A stretch of 64,000 bases of DNA, from contig NZ_STGF01000002.1 in the NCBI RefSeq assembly GCF_005222705.1, forward strand, positions 186,001 through 250,000, in the 5' to 3' direction. Each line of letters opens with the position of its first letter. Position 1 is the stretch's first letter. Positions 52,328-60,857 of the stretch are shown piece after piece. The notes under the pieces were generated by a model. The model was not told where the DNA came from, did no database searches, and saw only the letters and a list, made by a program, of their open reading frames with translations. Made by a program: the position numbers and the translations under genes. Source of the DNA: Paenibacillus sp. SY21-1 (GTDB lineage: Bacteria > Bacillota > Bacilli > Paenibacillales > Paenibacillaceae).

Positions 52328-52390
52328 CCTAACTCTTTTCTGGTGGGCGCTTATGCCGGGTTCCTAACCTTTTTTGAAGACCTAACCTTT
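52328..52390. promoter_or_regulatory. Three direct repeats upstream of the GH30-GH43 gene
   Basis: cctaacYYttt occurs at 52328, 52363 and 52381. The spacings of 35 and 18 bp are about three and a half turns and under two turns. Direct repeats of this kind suit a double-HTH AraC-type activator such as YesN. They lie 215-278 bp upstream of the start codon in the 415-bp gap (52114-52528). I see no clear cre or strong promoter there. Confidence 0.35.
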
Positions 52391-52423
52391 CTTCAACGGG
52401 CTCCGCGCTCTCCACCTTGTCAA

Positions 52424-52458
52424 CAAAAAAGGAGGCACATTTAAGAAAACATGCCTCC
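52424..52458 (-). terminator. Terminator of the cohesin-SLH gene
   Basis: A 7-bp stem ggaggca/tgcctcc encloses a 14-base loop. On the minus strand it is followed by six T. It separates the anchor gene from the GH30-GH43 gene, which therefore needs its own promoter. Confidence 0.7.
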
Positions 52459-52528
52459 GGTACCCTATGTTTTATGACTCGTGAACTTAAGGATAAGCCG
52501 GCTTGCGGAACGCCCCTCCCTTACAAAG

Positions 52529-53557
52529 CTACTTTTGGACTTCGATCAGGCGAAGCAGCAAGGCTGTGGCTTCAGCGCGAGTTGCGGAGTCTGTCGGAGC
52601 GAAGCGATTGCCACTTTTGCCCTTGATTATCCCCAGCTCGGCAGCGGCGGCGACGGATGGAAGCGACCAGGAACGAATCAGATCGCTGTCGGCAAATGGT
52701 GCTTTCGCATGCTGATCAAGCTTGCCGCCGTGCAGCCTCATAATGATAACCGCCATTTCGGCTCTGCTGATGAGCCGGTCAGGTCGGAAGCTGCCGTCCT
52801 CATAGCCTTTGATCATGCCGGCTTGCTCCGCTTCCGCGATATATGGCCTTGCCCAATCGGGTATCGCATCCGTATCGACGAAGTTTAGCGTCATGCCGCC
52901 TTTCGCAGCGAAGTCAAACGCCCTCGCGATCATGGCGACGAATTCCGCCCGTGTTATCGTAGCGTCCGGACGGAAGGTTCCGTCTCCATATCCGCTGACC
53001 CATCCCGATTCGACGGCGCTTTGAATCGCTTCTTTCGCCCAATGCCCGGCAATATCCTTAAATGGTCCAGACACTCCCGCCGCTTGGGCGAAAATGTTGG
53101 CCTTCGTTTTTGGCTCAAGCACAAGATCTGTAAGATCGCTTTTTACCAGCTTCACGCGCGTCAATTCCACCATCGCCCTCTTGTCTTCTCCGCCTATCCT
53201 CTCAAACGTAATGGCCGCGAGCCCGACCTTGCCCGAAAGGCTGGAAGCCTTGCCGACCTTCGTATGGGCGAATACGAGATTGCCGTCCTTCGGAGGCAGC
53301 GGAACCGAGAAGCCTTGCAGCAAGCTTGCGCTTTTTTTGTACACCAGCATCGTTTCATCGTATTTCAGATTGATTTCATAGCCGTACACGTCGTCAAGCC
53401 CCACTCCCGTCACTGTAACCACGTACTGATTGCCTTTCATGGACGCGTGATTGGCAACAGACAGAGTAAAGGAGGCATCTTTGGCGGCAGCGTAACCCGG
53501 CAGTACAGCTAGTGCGATTGCCACAGCCAGCAACAGAATTCCAATTCGCTGTTTCAA
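52529..53557 (-). CDS. Cohesin-SLH surface anchoring protein
   Basis: A secreted protein of about 342 residues. It has a signal peptide ending near YAAAK (about 1-25), a single cohesin-like beta-sandwich (about 30-160) with VYGYEINLKYDETMLVY and LVFAHTKVG, then three SLH repeats (about 170-342) that bind wall polysaccharide. This is the minimal layout of cellulosomal anchoring scaffoldins such as OlpA-type proteins. It has no catalytic or carbohydrate-binding module. The ATG at 53569 has its purine-rich site directly abutting it. A TTG at 53557 with AAGGATGG eight bases upstream is a better start and is used here. It lies directly downstream of three dockerin-bearing GH43 genes. Confidence 0.85.
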   Translation of the reverse strand: MKQRIGILLLAVAIALAVLPGYAAAKDASFTLSVANHASMKGNQYVVTVTGVGLDDVYGYEINLKYDETMLVYKKSASLLQGFSVPLPPKDGNLVFAHTKVGKASSLSGKVGLAAITFERIGGEDKRAMVELTRVKLVKSDLTDLVLEPKTKANIFAQAAGVSGPFKDIAGHWAKEAIQSAVESGWVSGYGDGTFRPDATITRAEFVAMIARAFDFAAKGGMTLNFVDTDAIPDWARPYIAEAEQAGMIKGYEDGSFRPDRLISRAEMAVIIMRLHGGKLDQHAKAPFADSDLIRSWSLPSVAAAAELGIIKGKSGNRFAPTDSATRAEATALLLRLIEVQK

Positions 53558-53722
53558 GCTTTTTCCCATCCTTTCGCACTTCTGCTATTTGTGTATTTCA
53601 CGTAACCCTTGCTTCAGCCTCAAATTGCCGATTGCCTTCATGAATGTGACGCCGAACAGCGCATCTGTTTGTACCCCCTTCACCTGTCAGCGAAAAAGAA
53701 TCGTTGCCTGCAGCATTGGCAT

Positions 53723-53750
53723 AGCGGGCGCTGCTTCCGAAATGCCCGCT
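53723..53750 (-). promoter_or_regulatory. Stem-loop between the first GH43 gene and the anchor gene
   Basis: agcgggc (53723-53729) and gcccgct (53744-53750) pair across 14 bases with no T run. The rest of the 335-bp gap (53558-53892) shows no gene or clear promoter. Confidence 0.35.
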
Positions 53751-53892
53751 TTCCTCCTATCGAATGCGCTTTGACTTGAAACAGCGACCGCTCATTTCCT
53801 TCCAAGCCGGCTGCGCGATTCCGCATGCCCTATCCGATTAGCCGACAAGCCGCGTTTTCGGACAGAGCATGGCGAGAATCTGCTTCCGAAGC

Positions 53893-56800
53893 CTATTGAA
53901 GCAGCTTGGACGCTACACGCGACAGATCCGCGATATCGATTTGATTGTCGCCGTTGATATCTGCGATCTTCGCTGTCGCCCAATCCGCGCTTGCGGCATT
54001 TTTGCCGTAGTGGTACGCCACGATAGCCAGGTCGCCCACATTGATGCTTCCGTCTCCGTTCAGATCCGCTGGCGCTTCCTGAATTACCTCTGCCTTGAAC
54101 GCAACGATTGCGGCGTTCAGCTCGGCGGTCGCGCTATCCACCTGCGCCTGCGTCGCGCCTGCCTGGTCCTTCACCGCTTTAGCTGCATCTATGGCCGCGC
54201 CAAACGCGTCAATAGCTGCTTGCGGATATTGTCCCGGCTGCGTGCCGACGACGGCTGCTCCATACAGCGTTCCCGCTTCGGAAATCGCCGATGTCAAGGC
54301 CGCTTTATCGACAATGACGTCCACGCTGCCTACCGTCACGCTCTTGCTGCTGGCCGCCGCCTCCAGCACCGTTCCCTCTGGAGCCGTGCCCAGCTTCGCC
54401 CCCGTGACGGCAATCGTCCCCGACGTATTCTGCACGCCGGCTTTCACCTTGAAGTTCAGCTGAAGCACAGGGGTCCCGGCTCCGGATACGCCTCCGATAT
54501 GGGCCGCCATAATACGGACCGTCCCCGGAGCGGTTTGCTCTTCCGCCACAACGAGAATGTTGTCGTTTGCTCCCGCCGCGCTTACATATTCAAACACGCT
54601 CGCATCGTAGGTCAAATCGATATCCTGCGCATAGACGCTTTGATTCAGATGGTTCAGATTCAAGCCAAGCGTAAAGCTGCTACCCGGCTTCACGCTGCCG
54701 GTGCCCGACAGCTCTGTTGCAGGCGTTTCGGCGCCGGCCGGAGGCCATACCGGTTCAGCTGTCGAAGTGCTGGTCGTCAAATAAATGCGGTCGACGATTA
54801 ACCCGTCTTCCCTTCCCCATAGGTTCAGCTCGTGTACGCCCGCCGTAATGGCCAATGCAGAGCCGCCAGGAACGACGGTACCGCCGTTGCTCAGGTTCAC
54901 CCATCTGAACTGTCCTCCGCTCACGCCCTGAATGCCGTTGGAGGTGAATTTGTATTGATTATCCAATCCGACGTGGATCGAATCCGAATTAAAATCGACG
55001 CTTTTGACAAGCAGCCATAGCTGATAATTGCCCGCCGTTTTGAAATCAATTTTGTAGCTAAGCCTGGAGCCGCCGGCAAGCGTAGCCGCATCCGTTCCCG
55101 GCATGTTAAAACCTGTATCCGGTCCGAACAGCATCGCTTTGGTAGATTGGCCGTCCGTAAGCGACCACGTATGGCCGTCGATAACGCCGGTTACATAAGC
55201 CTTCTCCGTATTGTCCGCAGCTGTCTCCGCTTCGATCGCCACGACCGCCGGCTGATTGACAGAAACGCTTATGCGCGCTGTCGCAGCTTCGCCCAATGTC
55301 CCCTTGAAGCTGACGGCAACTTCGGTTGCACCGCCCGCTTTCGCCGTGATCGTTCCGTTGGCCACATCCGCAACTGCAGGGTTCGGATTGCTGTAGTTCG
55401 CTGTTTTGGTTACGTCTTGCGTATGTCCGTCCATATATTCCGCCGTTACCTTAAACGTAGTGCTTTGACCCGAATCGAGGGCTACCGAAGGCTTGTCGAC
55501 CGTAATCGACTTCACGGTCAGCTCGCTGTTCAAATCCTTGACCAGCACATGAAGCGTATCCGTTTTGCCTCCATAGCTGAAGTCTATGCTTGTCGAGCCA
55601 TACCCCGCTCCCGTTATCTGTCTGCCCGCAATGCTGACAATGCCGCTCTGGGCTGGCTTCGCAACGGCTTGTTCCGTTACGTCTTCGCTTGTTCCATCGC
55701 TATAGACGGCCGTCACCGTCAAGGCAGCCTTGTTCGTGCCGGAGACGATATCCAGCTTGTGCTTATCGATGGCGGCATGAACCGCTGCAAGCTCGCGCGT
55801 TTCACTTTTTGGAGCGAATTGCCAATAATCGACCTTGAACAGCTTCCCGGAGGTCGCCCCTCTGTATACCAAATACAGATCATGCACGCCGACAGCGCCA
55901 GTAATAGGGGTCGTTTTTTTCTGCCAGCTGCTGTCTCCGCCTGTGTTGGATACAGGCAGCTTTCCGATCAACGGACCGTTGGCGCTGTCCAGGCGCAGCT
56001 CGATCGTTCCGCCCTCCGAGCCGCTTGCCACACTCGCTGTGAACGTGCCTGCTCCGATGGTACCGAAATCAACTTTGGAGACGGCTGTCCAATCGCCGTC
56101 ATCGATATTGGCGACGGCCAAGTTAATGCCCGCTACTTCAGCTCCGGGCTCGGTTGTTTTCTCGGTCGCAATGCCGCCGTTCCAGCCGATCGTTTCCGCC
56201 TCGACTCTCGCATACGGATTAAACGTTTTTAGCTGCGCAATGCCTTTATAATCTCCCGTAATGTTCTGAATGACGCCCTTCTCATCAAAGCTCAATTTAT
56301 TAATGTGCGCGTTTCGGTAGCCGTGGGCTTGCCCTCCCATTTCAGGCATCGTCCCGCTTTCCGCCATAGCCTTGGCAAGAGTTTGCGCATGATACACGAT
56401 GTACCACTCGCCCTTGAAATCAAAGATCGCATGATGGTTGTTGCCCCCGACGCCAAAAAACGTCGCTGGATTAGGCAATATCGTCTTGACGTAAGTGAAC
56501 GGACCAAGCGGGCTGTCGCTTACCATATAGGCGATCGTTCCCGTCGGATGATCCGGCCGGTTTCCGCTGGAGAAGTTCGTGCAGTAGGAGTAATAGTATT
56601 TTCCGTTGTACTTGTTGATCCCTGAATCCTCGAATAGCCAAGGGGGGTTGATAGGCTTTACCGCCCCATTGCTGGCGGCCAAATCCAGACTGATCATATC
56701 CGCTCCAAGCTTCGCGACGCGCGCCGTTCCGGGATCGGACTCCTTGCCCGCAGGAACGCCCCCGCCAAAATAGATATAGCCGCTTCCATCGTCGTCAATC

Positions 56801-57378
56801 AGAACCGCCGGGTCGAACAGCCACGTGACATCGCTGGCTCCGGGCGTATTGCGGTTGATCAGAGCTCTGCCGAGCGGGTCGGTGAACGGACCGATCGGGC
56901 TGTCTGCCGAAAGCACGCCAATGCCGTTCGCACTGTCCGCGAAATACAAGAAAAACTTCTCTTTGCCGTCGATCGTTTTATGCGCCGCAGCAGGCGCCCA
57001 GGAGTTATTGGCCCATTTGGCCGCGCCTTGCGCCCCCGCTACGGGGATTTCCCCATGGTCGGTCCAATTGACCATGTCGTCCGACGAGACGACCGTAATT
57101 TTATTGATCAGGCTGTACGTGTTGTCCCGTACCGTACCGTCGGCGTTGTATTGCAAAATATCATTGGTCATATACATATAAATCCGGCCGTTATATTCCA
57201 TTGCATAGGGGTCAGCTCCAAACTTGTGCGAAAACAGCGGATTGGCATTGCCCGGCGTCTTCCCTATTGCGGGAGCGAGCGCGGCATCTGCCGCTTGCAC
57301 CTTGGCGCTCACCGGGACCGACAATATCGCAAACGCAGCCACCATCGTAATCGCCAACCATTTTTTCCATTTCTTCAT
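53893..57378 (-). CDS. GH43 arabinoxylan arabinofuranohydrolase (XynD type) with cohesin and dockerin
   Basis: A 1161-residue secreted enzyme. It has a signal peptide (1-30). A GH43 domain (about 45-385) closely resembles B. subtilis XynD, which removes arabinose from arabinoxylan. The triad is D56 (KFGADPY), D189 (WLFDPAV) and E250 (WLFEDSG). CBM6 follows (about 390-522), then two Ig-like domains (525-612, 618-708) and a CBM-like beta-sandwich starting VAIEAETAADN (712-870). The C-terminus has a cohesin (about 890-1020), a FIVAR-like helical module (1025-1098) and a dockerin (1103-1161) with two Ca loops, DLNGDGSINVGD and DINGDNQIDIAD. GGTGGAGG precedes the ATG. Carrying both cohesin and dockerin is unusual and may allow chain-like assembly. 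Confidence 0.93.
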   Translation of the reverse strand: MKKWKKWLAITMVAAFAILSVPVSAKVQAADAALAPAIGKTPGNANPLFSHKFGADPYAMEYNGRIYMYMTNDILQYNADGTVRDNTYSLINKITVVSSDDMVNWTDHGEIPVAGAQGAAKWANNSWAPAAAHKTIDGKEKFFLYFADSANGIGVLSADSPIGPFTDPLGRALINRNTPGASDVTWLFDPAVLIDDDGSGYIYFGGGVPAGKESDPGTARVAKLGADMISLDLAASNGAVKPINPPWLFEDSGINKYNGKYYYSYCTNFSSGNRPDHPTGTIAYMVSDSPLGPFTYVKTILPNPATFFGVGGNNHHAIFDFKGEWYIVYHAQTLAKAMAESGTMPEMGGQAHGYRNAHINKLSFDEKGVIQNITGDYKGIAQLKTFNPYARVEAETIGWNGGIATEKTTEPGAEVAGINLAVANIDDGDWTAVSKVDFGTIGAGTFTASVASGSEGGTIELRLDSANGPLIGKLPVSNTGGDSSWQKKTTPITGAVGVHDLYLVYRGATSGKLFKVDYWQFAPKSETRELAAVHAAIDKHKLDIVSGTNKAALTVTAVYSDGTSEDVTEQAVAKPAQSGIVSIAGRQITGAGYGSTSIDFSYGGKTDTLHVLVKDLNSELTVKSITVDKPSVALDSGQSTTFKVTAEYMDGHTQDVTKTANYSNPNPAVADVANGTITAKAGGATEVAVSFKGTLGEAATARISVSVNQPAVVAIEAETAADNTEKAYVTGVIDGHTWSLTDGQSTKAMLFGPDTGFNMPGTDAATLAGGSRLSYKIDFKTAGNYQLWLLVKSVDFNSDSIHVGLDNQYKFTSNGIQGVSGGQFRWVNLSNGGTVVPGGSALAITAGVHELNLWGREDGLIVDRIYLTTSTSTAEPVWPPAGAETPATELSGTGSVKPGSSFTLGLNLNHLNQSVYAQDIDLTYDASVFEYVSAAGANDNILVVAEEQTAPGTVRIMAAHIGGVSGAGTPVLQLNFKVKAGVQNTSGTIAVTGAKLGTAPEGTVLEAAASSKSVTVGSVDVIVDKAALTSAISEAGTLYGAAVVGTQPGQYPQAAIDAFGAAIDAAKAVKDQAGATQAQVDSATAELNAAIVAFKAEVIQEAPADLNGDGSINVGDLAIVAYHYGKNAASADWATAKIADINGDNQIDIADLSRVASKLLQ

Positions 57379-57405
57379 TCAAATTCCTCCACCTTTCTCA
57401 AGTTC

Positions 57406-57439
57406 CTATCCCGGCAGCAAGTGGCGTCTAACGGGATAG
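57406..57439 (-). promoter_or_regulatory. Stem-loop between GH43 genes
   Basis: ctatcccg (57406-57413) and cgggatag (57432-57439) form a perfect 8-bp stem without a T run. It lies between the dockerin end of one GH43 gene and the start of the next. Confidence 0.5.
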
Positions 57440-57466
57440 GACGTGTCGAACTGCTATGACTCGCTT

Positions 57467-60400
57467 TTACTTCGCAAGCTTGGAAGCCACGTAGGATAAA
57501 TCCGCGATGTCGATCTTGTTGTCACTGTTCATATCCGCGCTCCGTGCGGCAGCCCAATCCGCGCTAGCGGACGTTTTGCCGTAATGGAAGGCTACCATGG
57601 CCAAATCGCCTACATTGACTGCTCCGTCATCGTTCAGGTCGGCAGAAGCCTCCTTGATAATAGCGGCTTTAAACGCTGCGATCGCACCGGCCAATGCGGC
57701 TTCGGCGCCGTCAACCTGAGCCTGCGCAGCGTTGGCGTCGTCGTTCACGACGGCAGCCGCTTGAATCGCTATGCCAAGCGCGTCTTTGGCAGCCTGCGGG
57801 TACTGACCTGGCAGCGTGCCGACAACGGCAGAATCATGCAGACTTTGCGCATTCGCAATAGCTGCGGCCAAAGCGGTCTTGTCGACCGGAACTTCCTCGT
57901 TGCCAACCGCAATCGATTTGCTTCCCGGTGCCGCTTGGATGACCGCGCCTTCCGGCGCTGTGCCGAGCTTGACAGCCGTTGCCGAAATGGTGCCGCTCGT
58001 GTTCTTAACGCCTGCCTTGACCTTGAAGGAAAGATGCAATAAGGGAGCACCTTCACCGGACACCTCGCCAATGCGGGCGGTCACAAGTCTGACTTTCCCC
58101 GCTTCAGTCAGCTCCTCGGCTACGATCCGGATGCTCTCGTTTGCTCCCGCTGCGCCGACATACTCAAACATTCGATCATCATAGGCAAAAGTCATGTCAT
58201 GCGCGTATACGTTTTGCAGGTTAGGGTTCAAGCCGACGCTCACGGTGAAGCTGCCTCCAGGCTTCACGCTGTCATGTGCCGCAACAACCGCTGCAGGAGC
58301 AGGCGGCTCGGCAGGCGGCCAAACCGGTTCCGTCGCCGCAGCGCTTGTCGTTAAATAGATGCGGTCGATGGCTAGCCCGGACTCTCTTCCCCAAAAGTTC
58401 AATTCGTGCAAGCCCGCGGTCAAATTCAGCGTCGCTCCTCCCGTCACGGCTGTACCGCCATTACTGAGATTCACCCATCGATATTGGCCGGCGCTTACGT
58501 TCTGAATGCCGTTGGAAGAAAATTTATATTGCCGATCCACGCCTACATGGACAGAATCCGTCTGGAAGCTGCGGCTTTTGGCCAAAATCCACAGCTGATA
58601 GGTTCCCGATGCCGGCACATCGATTTTGTAGCCGAGCATGGAGCCTGCGGCGAGACTTGCCGCATCCGTACCGGATGTTACGGTAGTGCCGTCGTCAGGA
58701 AGAAATTGCATCGCTTTGGTTGATTGGCCATCTGCCAGAGACCAAGCGTGACCGCTCGCCTCCCCTATCACATAAGCAGTATCCGAATTGTCCGCCGCCG
58801 TTTCCGCCTCTATCGCGATAACCGCAGGAACACGCACCGTTACTTCGAGACGTGCAGTTGCCGCAGCGCCGTACTGCCCCTGAAAGCTAACGGAAACCTG
58901 TGTCGTGCCGCTTCCTCTTGCCACGATGACGCCGTTTGAGACTTCCGCGATGCCGGGACTTGGGTTGCTGTAGGTCGCCAGGGCAGTCACATCCTCCTTG
59001 CGTCCATCCACATAAGTCGCCGTCACGGTAAAGCTGGCGGTCCGCCCTGGTTCCAGAGCGAACGATTGATGGTTAAGGACAATTTCCTTCACCGTCAGCT
59101 CGCTTTTCAGGTCTTTGACTTGCAGATGCAGCAGGTCCGATTTTCCTCCATAGCTGACGACAACGCTTGTCGAGCCGTATCCCGCGCCGGTCACCCGTCC
59201 TCCTGCTATCGTTACAATGCCCACTTGCTCAGGAGCTGCGACAGCCTCGGCCGTCACATCTGCGCTCGTTCCGTCTGTATAAACGGCCATAACCTTCATA
59301 GTCGCCGTATTCATGCCTGCCTCGATATCCAGCTTCTGTTTGTCGACGTATGCGTGGATGGCTGCAAGCTCCCGAGCCTCGGACTTGCGTCCGAACTGCC
59401 AGTTATCGAGCTTGAACAAATCCTCTCCGGCCGCGCCTCTGAATACGAGATAGAGATCATGGATGCCTGCTGCTCCAGACACGCTCGCCGTCTTCGGCAG
59501 CCAGCTGCCATTGCCCCCGGTATGGGAGACGGCCAGCTCTCCGATCAGCACCCCGTCTGCGGCGTCGAGACGCAGCTCAATCGCGCCCCCGCGCGAATCG
59601 CTTGCTACGTTCGCCGTAAAGGTTGCTGCTCCTGCCGAGCCGAAATCCACCGCTTCTACTTTGATATAATCCCCGTTGCCAATGCCGGCGACATTCATTC
59701 CGCCATAACTGTTCCGTTCCGTGGTCACGCCGGATGCCCAAGCGATCGTCTCGGCCTCGGTTCTGGCGTAAGGGTCGAGCGGCTCCAGGCTGTTGACGAT
59801 GCCTGTCGCCGTCATGCCGAAGGTGGGTATGGTCCCATCCGCGTTATAAGCAAATTTCTCTACGGCGACGGAACGCTTGTAGCTCCCTCCCCCCGGCAAG
59901 CTGTCGTTATGATAAAAGAAATAGGATTCGCCTTTGAATTCGATTATGCCGGGGTGATTGGTCGAGCTTCCGCCTTGCCGCGGCATAATCATGCCTCGAT
60001 ACGACCACGGACCCGTAGGGCTCGCACTGGTCGAGTAATGAATCGATTCCGGAAATCCGGACGCATAGATCAGGTAATAGATGCCGTTTCGCTTGTACAC
60101 CCACGGAGCTTCCTCGAAGTCCGGTCCGAAAGCCTCCGCAGTAAGTGGAACGGCCGTGATCGGCCCGTCGAGCGAAATCATGTCCTCGTTCAGCTTGGCA
60201 TAGTAGAAAGCGTTGTTGCCCCAATACAGGTAGGCTTGACCGTCATCGTCGATAAATACCGCAGGGTCGAGATCGTCCCACGAGTGGGAGGCATATTTCG
60301 TCATTTCGTTCGTTACGAGCGGCGCGCCTATAGCGTCCACGAAGGGCCCTGTCGGGCTGTCCGCCACAGCCACTCCGATGGCGATTCCGCCCCGTCCCGG

Positions 60401-60760
60401 AATGGTAGAGGAAACAGATACGAAATAATAGAATTTTCCGTTCCGATGAATGACATGGGACGCATTGGCATCCTGCGTCTGGTTCGCCCAGCTGAATGCC
60501 GTTACGTCCAGAACCGCCCCATGATCGGTCCAGTTCACCATATCCTTGGAAGAAAACACCCGCCAGTCAAACATTTTGTAGGAGTTGGTGGCGATATCCA
60601 GGTCATGCCCGGTATACAGATACACGGTATCGTTGTAGACGAGCGGCGCCGGATCTGCGGTATAAATGGTTTGAACGACCGGATTATCAGCAAATGCCGC
60701 AGAAGCTAACAATGTCGAGATGAGGCTGATGATGACGATCAGGCCGGCAATCTTCTTCAT
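57467..60760 (-). CDS. Secreted GH43 enzyme with CBM6, cohesin and dockerin (second copy)
   Basis: A 1097-residue paralog in the same module order as its downstream neighbour. It has a signal peptide (1-24), GH43 (about 26-325) with D36 (YTADPAP), D165 (DDLDPAVF) and E217 (FEEAPW), and CBM6 (about 330-456). Two Ig-like domains (460-640), a CBM-like sandwich (645-806), cohesin (828-955), FIVAR-like helices (960-1035) and dockerin (1039-1097, loops DLNDDGAVNVGD and DMNSDNKIDIAD) follow. The catalytic domain belongs to a different GH43 type from the XynD-like protein, so activity on another linkage (xylosidase or arabinofuranosidase) is likely. The ORF runs open to 60904, but the ATG at 60760 starts the signal peptide and has GGGAGGG upstream. 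Confidence 0.92.
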   Translation of the reverse strand: MKKIAGLIVIISLISTLLASAAFADNPVVQTIYTADPAPLVYNDTVYLYTGHDLDIATNSYKMFDWRVFSSKDMVNWTDHGAVLDVTAFSWANQTQDANASHVIHRNGKFYYFVSVSSTIPGRGGIAIGVAVADSPTGPFVDAIGAPLVTNEMTKYASHSWDDLDPAVFIDDDGQAYLYWGNNAFYYAKLNEDMISLDGPITAVPLTAEAFGPDFEEAPWVYKRNGIYYLIYASGFPESIHYSTSASPTGPWSYRGMIMPRQGGSSTNHPGIIEFKGESYFFYHNDSLPGGGSYKRSVAVEKFAYNADGTIPTFGMTATGIVNSLEPLDPYARTEAETIAWASGVTTERNSYGGMNVAGIGNGDYIKVEAVDFGSAGAATFTANVASDSRGGAIELRLDAADGVLIGELAVSHTGGNGSWLPKTASVSGAAGIHDLYLVFRGAAGEDLFKLDNWQFGRKSEARELAAIHAYVDKQKLDIEAGMNTATMKVMAVYTDGTSADVTAEAVAAPEQVGIVTIAGGRVTGAGYGSTSVVVSYGGKSDLLHLQVKDLKSELTVKEIVLNHQSFALEPGRTASFTVTATYVDGRKEDVTALATYSNPSPGIAEVSNGVIVARGSGTTQVSVSFQGQYGAAATARLEVTVRVPAVIAIEAETAADNSDTAYVIGEASGHAWSLADGQSTKAMQFLPDDGTTVTSGTDAASLAAGSMLGYKIDVPASGTYQLWILAKSRSFQTDSVHVGVDRQYKFSSNGIQNVSAGQYRWVNLSNGGTAVTGGATLNLTAGLHELNFWGRESGLAIDRIYLTTSAAATEPVWPPAEPPAPAAVVAAHDSVKPGGSFTVSVGLNPNLQNVYAHDMTFAYDDRMFEYVGAAGANESIRIVAEELTEAGKVRLVTARIGEVSGEGAPLLHLSFKVKAGVKNTSGTISATAVKLGTAPEGAVIQAAPGSKSIAVGNEEVPVDKTALAAAIANAQSLHDSAVVGTLPGQYPQAAKDALGIAIQAAAVVNDDANAAQAQVDGAEAALAGAIAAFKAAIIKEASADLNDDGAVNVGDLAMVAFHYGKTSASADWAAARSADMNSDNKIDIADLSYVASKLAK

Positions 60761-60793
60761 GCACGAATCCCTCCCTGCAAATGAAATTAGGTA

Positions 60794-60848
60794 GCCGAGC
60801 AGGCTGTGGGCGATAAAAATAACGCCTCCTCCGCCCACGCCTGTCGGC
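60794..60848 (-). promoter_or_regulatory. Long stem-loop between GH43 genes
   Basis: gccga..aggct.tgggcg pairs with the complementary 60831-60848 segment in an interrupted stem of about 15 bp, without a T run. It starts 10 bp after the upstream stop codon. Confidence 0.5.
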
Positions 60849-60857
60849 TTCTCGTGT

